From assembly GCA_947488655.1 (NCBI GenBank), contig CANKZZ010000004.1, positions 310,001 to 374,000 of the forward strand: a DNA stretch of 64,000 nucleotides, given 5' to 3'. The notes under the pieces were generated by a model that was not told where the DNA came from, did no database searches, and was given only the letters and a program-made list of their open reading frames with translations. Every line of letters starts with the position of its first letter. The first letter of the stretch is position 1. Origin of the DNA: an uncultured Psychroserpens sp. (lineage in GTDB: Bacteria; Bacteroidota; Bacteroidia; Flavobacteriales; Flavobacteriaceae). The translations under genes and the position numbers were made by a program. Below, piece by piece: positions 34,342 to 45,200 of the stretch.

Positions 34342-35853
34342 ATGACAATGACGCATTTTATATCTTCGGAAATTTTAGAATTATCTACAGTTGGCGATAT
34401 CCTATTTCAGAATAAAAAAATAGAATTATCACAAGAAGCTATAAAAAAAATAGAGGCTTGCCGAAACTATTTAGACGAAAAAATAAAAAATGAAGATCTT
34501 CCCATTTATGGCATAAATACAGGATTTGGATCATTATGTGATGTTAAGATTTCTAAAGATAAACTTACCAAATTACAAGAAAATTTAGTTAAATCTCATG
34601 CTTGTGGTATAGGTGAACGTGTACCTGCACAAATTGTTAAACTAATGCTATTGCTTAAAATTCAATCCTTGAGTTATGGTCATAGTGGTGTGCAATTAAA
34701 AACAGTGCAAAGGCTTATAGATTTCTACAATAACGATATTTTACCAATAATCTACACACAAGGTTCGTTGGGTGCTTCTGGTGATTTAGCACCATTGGCT
34801 CATTTAGCGTTACCCTTAATTGCAGAGGGCGAAGTAATGTATAAAGGAGAGGTTCATGACTCTAAAGTAATTTTAAAAACGTTTAATTGGGACTCTATAG
34901 AATTAAAGTCTAAAGAAGGATTAGCGTTGTTAAACGGAACTCAGTTTATGAGCGCCTATGGTATTCATTTACTTTTAAAATCTTATAAGCTTTCATATTT
35001 TGCAGATTTAATTGGAAGCACTTCATTAGATGCTTTTGATGGCAGAATAGAACCTTTTAACGAATTAGTACACTTAGTTAGACCACATAATGGTCAATTA
35101 AAAACTGCAGAGCGTGTGAGATTGTTTCTCGAGGGTAGTGAATTGATAAACCAGGATAAAGTTCACGTACAAGATCCTTACTCGTTTAGATGTATGCCTC
35201 AGGTGCATGGTGCGACTAAAGATACTTTAGACTTTGTACATAAAACATTTAAGACAGAAATAAACGCAGTTACAGATAATCCAAACATATTTGTTGGAGA
35301 AGATGAAATAATTTCTGGAGGTAATTTTCATGGTCAGCCATTAGCTTTAGCATTAGATTTTTTAAAAATTGCTATGGCAGAGTTAGGAAGTATTTCAGAA
35401 AGAAGAACTTATCAATTAATTTCTGGTACTCGAGGATTACCTGCATTTTTAGTTGATAACCCAGGACTTAACTCTGGTTTTATGATTCCACAATATACTG
35501 CAGCAAGTATTGTAAGTGCCAATAAACAACTTGCAACTCCTGCGAGCGTTGACAGTATAGTATCCAGTAACGGTCAAGAAGATCATGTGAGTATGGGTGC
35601 AAACGCAGCTACACAATGTTTTAAAGTAGTAGATAATGTTGAGAAAGTTTTAGCTATAGAATTACTCAACGCATCGCAAGCATTATACTTTAGAAAACCA
35701 CTAAATTCTTCGCCATTTATAAATTCTTTTTTAGAGAGTTATAGGTCTGAGGTTCAATTTGTAGCAGAAGATAAGGTCTTTTATAAATTGATGAAACAAA
35801 CCCAGCATTTCATCGGTGAATTTTACATTGAAAATGAGATACTTTTCGACTAA
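34342..35853 (+). CDS. hutH: Histidine ammonia-lyase
   Basis: The enzyme removes ammonia from histidine to give urocanate, using a self-formed MIO group. In 503 residues the MIO triad is at Ala145-Ser146-Gly147 in GSLGASGDLAPLAHLALPL, the catalytic tyrosine lies in PIYGINTGFG (Tyr56), and the substrate-selectivity motif SHACG (Ser85-His86) is the histidine type rather than the His-Leu of tyrosine lyases. Later features (NPNIFVGEDEIISGGNFHG and SSNGQEDHVSMG) are also standard. None of hutU, hutI or hutG is next to it, so the rest of the pathway must be elsewhere or absent. Flexirubin-type tyrosine lyase is a less likely alternative. Confidence 0.92.
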   Translation: MTMTHFISSEILELSTVGDILFQNKKIELSQEAIKKIEACRNYLDEKIKNEDLPIYGINTGFGSLCDVKISKDKLTKLQENLVKSHACGIGERVPAQIVKLMLLLKIQSLSYGHSGVQLKTVQRLIDFYNNDILPIIYTQGSLGASGDLAPLAHLALPLIAEGEVMYKGEVHDSKVILKTFNWDSIELKSKEGLALLNGTQFMSAYGIHLLLKSYKLSYFADLIGSTSLDAFDGRIEPFNELVHLVRPHNGQLKTAERVRLFLEGSELINQDKVHVQDPYSFRCMPQVHGATKDTLDFVHKTFKTEINAVTDNPNIFVGEDEIISGGNFHGQPLALALDFLKIAMAELGSISERRTYQLISGTRGLPAFLVDNPGLNSGFMIPQYTAASIVSANKQLATPASVDSIVSSNGQEDHVSMGANAATQCFKVVDNVEKVLAIELLNASQALYFRKPLNSSPFINSFLESYRSEVQFVAEDKVFYKLMKQTQHFIGEFYIENEILFD

Positions 35854-35904
35854 ATGCAAAAAAAAATGTTCAACGGTTTATTCTTAAAAAAAACGACAAA
35901 TTTA

Positions 35905-35936
35905 TTTGGCTACCAGCATATTATGATTTATTTTTG
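35905..35936 (+). promoter_or_regulatory. Promoter of the giant surface-protein gene
   Basis: TTTG (35905-35908) is followed after 20 bases by TATTTTTG (35929-35936), a full match to the -33/-7 consensus of Bacteroidota. Transcription would start near 35943, leaving a 5' leader of about 275 bases. No promoter-like element is seen nearer the coding start. Confidence 0.6.
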
Positions 35937-36218
35937 ATTTCAAGTAGAGGTAAAATTTAATTATTTCTAACTTAATAACAGGTTAAATTAATAGCAAATT
36001 ATCCTGTTATTCTTACCGCAAAATTGTTTGATAGCACAACAATTGATTATTAGCATTTATTGATTTAGAATGATTTCATTCTAATTGGTATTCTGTTTAT
36101 TCAGTATATCAAGATTAAATTTTAAGCTTACACGTAAATCTTGTATTTACGTTTTTGCTGACAATACTTGTATTGTCATTATAAATGTTAAAATAATTTT
36201 AATTTAAAACCAAATGTT
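35937..36218 (+). promoter_or_regulatory. Long structured 5' leader of the giant gene
   Basis: This stretch holds four inverted repeats in a row: AATAACAGG / CCTGTTATT (35974-36011), TTAGAATG / CATTCTAA (36065-36084), ACGTAAAT / ATTTACGT followed by T5 (36132-36156, terminator-like), and TGACAATAC / GTATTGTCA (36159-36178). The third and fourth share CTTGTATT. No coding frame is visible. Such a leader could hold a transcription or translation switch; I recognise no known riboswitch fold. Confidence 0.6.
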
Positions 36219-39200
36219 ATGTTTATGAGCAATTTTACTCGAAGTGGTAGACGCGCCAAAATTTGGCAATCTATCACGAACTTATCGTGTTGTAGCATTG
36301 ATCTTAAGACTAAACAATTTACTAGCATGAAGGCTATGGCCTTTTTCATGCTTTTTGCGTTTAGTGTGAGTTCAGTGATTGCACAACAATCCTCAAGAAG
36401 TACATTTATTAGTGGTTGTCTATCAGACGCTCCTAGTGGATTTTCTGAAGCAGAAGTAGCCCTTTTGTACGCGGATGAATGTGGAGATTTAACTCCTGAA
36501 GTTGAAAAAGTTATTGTCCAAGATGGAGACGACTGTAACTGGACATCTGTAATCACTTACTACATTAAATGTGGTGATTTAGATGAAACTTTCAAAATTG
36601 ATTATTTTGGAGGAGATAACAGTGCGCCTGTCTTAAATGATGGTGCAGAAATACCAGTAGGTGATCAAAACTTAAATTTATGTTTTGATAGCATTCCAGC
36701 TGGTCCATCTGCTGCAGAAATCGCTGCTTTATTTACAGACAACTGTAGTGATGTTATTGTTACTAAGTCTGGGACACCAACTGGTAGTGATTGCGAATGG
36801 TCTGTTAATTATCAATATAATATAACAGACGCTTGTGGTAACATGGCATCTGCTATTGATATTTCATATAGTGGAGGTGATATCCGAGCACCTCAATTAA
36901 ATAAAGGAGCAGTTGTACCAACGGGTGAGGTTGGATTAAACTTATGTTTTTCAGATAAAGCTCAAGGACCAACTGTTGAAGATATTGCTGCATTATTTAC
37001 TGATAACTGCGGAAATGTGAATGTTGAAAAACAATCGACATCAAAAGGAAGCGATTGTAAGTGGGCAGCGCAATATACATACATTATTCAAGATGACTGT
37101 GGTAATTTTGCTGAACCAATAGTTATAGATTACAGAGGAGGAGATATAGAAGCTCCTGTTTTATCAGGTGTTCCTGGTGATGTAACAGTAGATTGTATTG
37201 ATGAAGTTCCTTTTCCAGTTAAAGGAGAAGTTTTTGCTACAGATAACTGTTCATCTAAAATTTCAATTATTTCTAGTGATGACACTAGTGGATTAGATGG
37301 AGCATGTTTGGGTGGAGTAATTGTTAGAACTTATTCTGCAACAGATGATTGTGGTAGAACAACTAGTCAAGAACAGATAATTACAGTGTTACCTACACCA
37401 GAAGCTGTTGTTGAAGCACCAGTTTTACCGTCAAATATCACTTGTGATGAGGCTGCATCTTTTTTAGCATCTGATGTTACATATAGTAACGGTGTTTCTC
37501 AAGGAGCATGTTCAGTTTCTGGTTCTATCGAAGCAGAGGTAGATGCGCAATTTACAGCATGTGGTGGTACAATAACTGTTACTTATAATGGTGTTGATTC
37601 TTGTGATCGACCATTAAGTGCAGGTCCATTTGTAATTACAGTAGATCCAGCTCCAGTAGCTGTGTTTGATGGAATTGAAGGTGGAGATTTATCTTGTGAC
37701 GACGCAGCAACTTTTGTTGCAGATTCATTATCTTATACTAATGGAGCTTCAAGTGATGCTTGTTTAATCGCAGGATCAGTTGAAGGTGAAGTTACAAATG
37801 ATTATACAGTTTGTGGTGGATTCTTATATGTAGATTATGTATTTACAGATGATTGTGAAAGAACAATTAATAAGAAAATAACATTTACAGTTGCGCCAGC
37901 ACCAGTAGCAGCATTTAATGCTGTAGAAGACATGACAATTTCATGTGATGAAGCAGGATCATTCGAAGCAGGTTCATTAAGTTATACTAATGGAGCATTA
38001 AATGATGCTTGTTTAATAGCAGGATTTGTAGAAGGGGAAGCAACACCAGATTATACTGAGTGTGGTGGGACTATCACAGTAAACTATACATATACAGATG
38101 ATTGTGAAAGAACTATTGAGGCTGTTCAAACGATTACAGTTGAGCCAGCACCAATGGCAGCGTTTGACGCTTTAGAAGACATGACAATCTCATGTGATGA
38201 AGCAGGATCATTCGAAGCAGGTTCTTTAAGCTATACAAATGGAGCATTAAATGAGGCTTGTTTAATAGCAGGATCTGTAGAAGGGGAAGCAACACCAGAT
38301 TATACTGAGTGTGGCGGAACTATCACAGTAGATTATACATTCACAGATGATTGTCAAAGAACAATCACTGCTAAGCAAGTTATAACAGTTGAACCAGCAC
38401 CAATGGCAACTTTTGATGCTTTAGAAGACATGACAATCTCATGTGACGAAGCAGGATCATTCGAAGCAGGTTCTTTAAGCTATACAAATGGAGCATTAAA
38501 TGATGCTTGTTTAATAGCAGGATCTGTAGAAGGAGAAGCAACACCAGATTATACTGAGTGTGGTGGAACTATTACAGTAAACTATACATATACAGATGAT
38601 TGTGAAAGAACAATTGAGGCTGTTCAAACTATTACAGTTGAGCCAGCGCCAATGGCGACGTTTGACGCTGTAGAAGACATGACAATCTCATGTGACGAAG
38701 CAGGATCATTTGAAGCAGGATCATTAGGTTATACAAATGGAGCATTAAATGATGCTTGTTTAATAGCAGGATCTGTAGAAGGTGAAGCAATACCAGATTA
38801 TACTGAGTGTGGTGGAACTATTACAGTAAACTATACATATACAGATGATTGTGAAAGAACAATTGAGGCTGTTCAAACTATTACAGTTGAGCCAGCACCA
38901 ATGGCGACGTTTGACGCTGTAGAAGACATGACAATTTCATGTGATGAAGCAGGAACATTCGAAGCAGGTTCTTTAAACTATACAAATGGAGCATTAAATG
39001 AGGCTTGTTTAATAGCAGGATCTGTAGAAGGAGAAGCAACACCAGATTATACTGAGTGTGGTGGAACTATCACAGTAGACTATACATATACAGATGATTG
39101 TGAGAGAACAATCACAGCTAAGATTACAGTTACAGTTGAGCCAGCACCAATGGCAACGTTTGACGCTGTAGACGATATGACAATCTCATGTGATGAAGCA

Positions 39201-42200
39201 GGATCGTTCGAAGCAGGATTATTAGGTTATACAAATGGAGCTTTAAACGAAGCTTGTTTAATAGCAGGATCTGTAGAAGGAGAAGCAACACCAGATTATA
39301 CTGAGTGTGGTGGAACTATCACAGTAAACTATACGTATACAGATGATTGTGAAAGAACAATTGAGGCTGTTCAAACGATTACAGTTGAGCCAGCACCAAT
39401 GGCAACGTTTGACGCTGTAGAAGACATGACAATCTCATGTGATGAAGCAGGAACATTTGAAGCAGGTTCTTTAAGCTATACAAATGGAGCATTAAATGAT
39501 GCTTGTTTAATAGCAGGATCTGTAGAAGGGGAAGCAACACCAGATTATACTGAGTGTGGTGGAACTATCACAGTAGATTATACATATACAGATGACTGCC
39601 AAAGAACAATCACTGCTAAGCAAGTTATAACAGTTGAACCAGCACCAATGGCAACTTTTGATGCTTTAGAAGACATGACAATTTCATGTGATGAAGCAGG
39701 ATCATTTGAAGCAGGATTATTAGGTTATACAAACGGAGCATTAAATGATGCTTGTTTAATAGCAGGATCTGTAGAAGGAGAAGCAACCCCAGATTATACT
39801 GAGTGTGGTGGAACTATCACAGTAAACTATACGTATACAGATGATTGTGAAAGAACAATTGATGCTGTTCAAACGATTACAGTTGAGCCAGCACCAATGG
39901 CAACATTTGACGCTATTGAAAATATAACAGTAACATGTGAAGAAGCTGGTTTAATTACACCAGGTTCATTAACTTACACAAATGGAGCTGCAGATGAGGC
40001 TTGCTTAATAGCAGGTTCTGTGACTGGTGAATTAAGTGGTGAATACACTGAGTGTGGAGGATTATTATTTATAGACTGGACTTATACTGATGATTGTGAA
40101 AGAACAATTACAGAGAGAGTGCAAATTAAAGTGAATCCAGCACCAATGGCAACGTTTGACGCTGTAGAAGACATGACAATCTCATGTGACGAAGCAGGAT
40201 CATTCGAAGCAGGATCATTAGGTTATACAAATGGAGCATCAAATGAAGCTTGTTTAATAGTAGGATCTGTAGAAGGCGAAGCAACACCAGATTATACTGA
40301 GTGTGGTGGAACTATCACAGTAAACTATACGTTTACAGATGATTGTGAAAGAACAATTGAGGCTGTTCAAACTATTACAGTTGAGCCAGCACCAATGGCA
40401 ACGTTTGACGATGTTCAAAACATTACAATTTCTTGTGAGTTGGCTAATCAATATGAGGTTAATCCTTTAGGATATTCAAATGGAGCATTAAATGATGCTT
40501 GCTTGATAGAAGGGTCAGTTGCAGGAGAGTTAAGTGGTGACTACACAGAATGTGGAGGAACACTTTATGTAGATTGGACATTTACAGATGACTGTGAAAG
40601 AACAATCACTGTTAGAAAAACAATTACAGTATCACCTGCATTAATGGCAGAATTTGAAGCTGTAGAGGACATGACTATCTCATGTGATGAAGCAGGATCA
40701 TTCGAAGCAGGATCATTAAACTATACAAACGGAGCATTAAATGAGGCTTGTTTAATAGCAGGATCTGTAGAAGGTGAAGCAACACCAGATTATACTGAGT
40801 GTGGTGGAACTATCACAGTAAACTATACGTTTACAGATGATTGTGAAAGAACAATTGAGGCTGTTCAAACTATTACAGTTGAGCCAGCACCAATAGCAAC
40901 GTTTGACGCTGTAGAAGACATGACAATCTCATGTGACGAAGCAGGATCATTCGAAGCAGGTTCTTTAAGTTATACAAACGGAGCATTAAATGATGCTTGT
41001 TTAATCGCAGGATCTGTAGAAGGCGAAGCAACACCAGATTATACTGAGTGTGGTGGAACTATCACAGTAAACTATACGTATACAGATGATTGTGAAAGAA
41101 CAATTGAGGCTGTTCAAACGATTACAGTTGAGCCAGCACCAATGGCAACGTTTGACGCTGTAGAAGACATGACAATCTCATGTGACGAAGCAGGATCATT
41201 CGAAGCAGGTTCTTTAAGCTATACAAATGGAGCATTAAATGATGCTTGTTTAATAGCAGGATCTGTAGAAGGTGAAGCAACACCAGATTATACTGAGTGT
41301 GGTGGAACTATCACAGTAGATTGGACATTTACAGATGATTGTGAGAGAACAATCACAGCTAAAATTACAGTTACAGTTGAGCCAGCACCAATAGCAACGT
41401 TTGACGCTGTAGAAGACATGACAATCTCATGTGACGAAGCAGGATCATTCGAAGCAGGATCATTAGGTTATACAAACGGAGCATTAAATGATGCTTGTTT
41501 AATAGCTGGATCTGTAGAAGGTGAAGCAACACCAGATTATACTGAGTGTGGTGGAACTATCACAGTAAACTATACGTTTACCGATGATTGTGAGAGAACA
41601 ATTGAGGCTGTTCAAACTATTACAGTTGAGCCAGCACCAATGGCAACGTTTGACGCTGTAGAAGACATGACAATTTCATGTGATGAAGCAGGAACATTCG
41701 AAGCAGGTTCTTTAAGCTATACAAACGGAGCATTAAATGATGCTTGTTTAATAGCAGGATCTGTAGAAGGGGAAGCAACACCAGATTATACTGAGTGTGG
41801 TGGAACTATCACAGTAGACTGGACATTTACAGATGATTGTGAGAGAACAATCACAGCTAAAATTACAGTTACAGTAGAGCCAGCACCAATAGCAACGTTT
41901 GACGCTGTAGAAGACATGACAATCTCATGTGATGAAGCAGGAACATTCGAAGCAGGATCATTAGGTTATACAAACGGAGCATTAAATGATGCTTGTTTAA
42001 TAGCAGGATCTGTAGAAGGTGAAGCAACACCAGATTATACTGAGTGTGGTGGAACTATCACAGTAAACTATACGTTTACAGATGATTGTGAAAGAACAAT
42101 TGAGGCTGTTCAAACTATTACAGTTGAGCCAGCACCAATGGCAACGTTTGACGCTGTAGATGACATGACAATTTCATGTGATGAAGCAGGATCATTCGAA

Positions 42201-45200
42201 GCAGGTTCTTTAAGCTATACAAACGGAGCATTAAATGATGCTTGTTTAATAGCAGGATCTGTAGAAGGTGAAGCAACACCAGATTATACTGAGTGTGGTG
42301 GAACTATCACAGTAGATTGGACATTTACAGATGATTGTGAGAGAACAATCACAGCTAAAATTACAGTTACAGTTGAGCCAGCACCAATAGCAACGTTTGA
42401 CGCTGTAGAAGACATGACAATCTCATGTGATGAAGCAGGAACATTCGAAGCAGGATCATTAGGTTATACAAATGGAGCATTAAATGATGCTTGTTTAATA
42501 GCAGGATCTGTAGAAGGAGAAGCAACACCAGATTATACTGAGTGTGGTGGAACTATCACAGTAAACTATACGTTTACAGATGATTGTGAAAGAACAATTG
42601 AAGCTGTTCAAACTATTACAGTTGAGCCAGCACCAATGGCAGCGTTTGACGCTGTAGAAGACATGACAATTTCATGTGATGAAGCAGGAACATTCGAAGC
42701 AGGTTCATTAAGTTATACAAACGGAGCATTAAATGATGCTTGTTTAATAGCAGGATCTGTAGAAGGCGAAGCAACACCAGATTATACTGAGTGTGGTGGA
42801 ACTATCACAGTAGATTGGACATTTACAGATGATTGTGAGAGAACAATCACAGCTAAGATTACAGTTACAGTTGAGCCAGCACCAATGGCAACGTTTGACG
42901 CTGTAGAAGACATGACAATCTCATGTGAAGAAGCTAATTCTTTTGAAGCAGGATCATTAGGTTATACAAACGGAGCATTAAATGATGCTTGTTTAATAGC
43001 AGGGTCTGTAGAAGGTGAAGCAACACCAGATTATACTGAGTGTGGTGGATCTATCACAGTAAACTATACGTTTACAGATGATTGTGAAAGAACAATTGAG
43101 GCTGTTCAAACTATTACAGTTGAGCCAGCACCAATGGCGATGTTTGATGAAATCGAAGCTGCATCAATTGCATGTGAAGATTTAGCAACCTATGTGCCAG
43201 AGTTTTTATCATATACAAATAACGGAACTGAAGCATGTGAAATTTCAGGATCAGTACAAGGTGAAGCAGAGCCATTTGATGGAAGCTGTGGTACTTTTAA
43301 TGTAAACTTTACGTTTACTGATGATTGTGAAAGAACAATTACTGCTACGCAAGTAATTACAGTAATTGATGAAACTGCACCAGTATTAGTAGGTGAGTTA
43401 CCTCAAGGAGAGTCTAATTTAGACTTATGTTTTGAAAACCGTCCAGAAGGACCTTCAGAAGCTGAAATCGCTGCTTTATTTGCAGATAACTGTGGTAACG
43501 TAAATGTTACTAAAACGGTAAGTGCTCCTCAGGAAGATGATTGTAGCTGGGCTGTAATGTACAGATATGAAATCCAAGATGATTGTGGAAACTTTGCTAA
43601 TCCAGTAAAAATATTCTACAATGGTGGAGATCAGTCTGCTCCTGAATTAACAGGAACATTACCAGAAGGTGTTACAGGTTTACAATGTTTAAGTGAAAAT
43701 CCAGGTGCGCCATCTTTAGATGCACTTAATGAAGCTTATACAGATAATTGTGGTACAGTTGTTATTACTCCTTTAGAACCAGTAATTACTGGAGATGATT
43801 GTGGTTGGACAGCTACTTATGAGTATACTGTTGTTGACGCATGTGATAACTTTGCAGATAATATCGTAATCGTAAATAGTGGAGCAGATACTATGGCTCC
43901 AGTATTAGAAGGAGAATTACCAATGGGTCAAAATTCTTTAGACTTATGTATTGATTCTGATCTAGAAGAACCTAGTGAAGAAGAAATTGCAGCACTATTT
44001 ACAGATAATTGTAGTGTAGTAACTGTAACTAAGATTGAGAAAACCTTTGGTACAGACTGTGAGTGGATAAGAGTATTTGAGTATTCAGCTAAAGATGACT
44101 GTGGAAACATGTCTGCTTTAGTTAAAGTTAATTACCAAGGTGGTGATAACTCAGCTCCTCAACCAACAGGTGAGTGCGATAATGAAGTGATGATTATAGG
44201 AACTGAAATGGGTGCAATTTGTCCAGCAGATGCTTCTATCTCTTTAGAAATAGGAGATGAAATTTCTGCAGATGATAACTCTTGGTCAGTTGCTGGTTTA
44301 ACAATCGCTCAAATGAACGGTACGTTAGTACCATGCTTTACAGACAACTGTGCAGATTTAAGCGAATTAACTTATAGAGTAACAGATAAAGGAGAAGATA
44401 GAACAGATTGTTCTACCACTCTTACTGTAACTTTTGAAGTTGAAGATAACTGTGAGAATGTATCTCAGCCATTTGTATGTACATTTATCATCGTTGATGA
44501 TACTGCGCCTATAGTTGAATGCCCAGAAGGCGAAGACTATGGTGTTGTTACAGAAACACCAAGTGGTTTTGCTGATAAAGCACCATACACTGATAACTGT
44601 CAAGCTGATGGTCAAACTCAAGATTTCTCAGATAATTTATCATCTGTGATTGTTGAAGGTGGCAACTATGAGAATAGACTGTTGACTAGTGCAACGGACT
44701 TTAGTGGTAATGAAGAGTTAATTGATTTTGATGATCTTTCTTCAGGAGAAGTAATTGCAAATCAATATATATCATTAGGTGTTGCATTTAGTTCAACCGA
44801 TATAGAAGAACCTCAAGCGTTATCACCGAGTGGTACTCCAAGCAGTCCATATGCATTAAATAATTATGATGCTGTTGAACAAGTTGGTAAACCAGTATTT
44901 ATTGATTTCACAGAGACTCAAAATAGGTTTGCATTTATGGCTAGAACGAATAGTTCAGGAGAAGATGCTCTAGAGATTACCGTTAGATGTCTATTAAATA
45001 ATACGGTAATGGGAACTGAAACTTTAGTTTCTAGTGGTACTACTTTTGAATTCTTTGGGCTTGAAAGTGCCGCTGGTTTTGATCGAATTGAATTGATCGC
45101 AACAGGACCAAGTAACAATGCGTTTTCTATTGACAATCTTCGTTTTGAAGGTGGTGGAGACACTGTTGAAAACCATACTCTAGTACGTACATTTACTGCT

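Noticed and set aside
37407-43382. Regular repeats resembling a CRISPR array
   Set aside because: Units are 249 bases, in frame, nearly identical along their whole length and translated as protein domains. There are no spacers and no cas genes.
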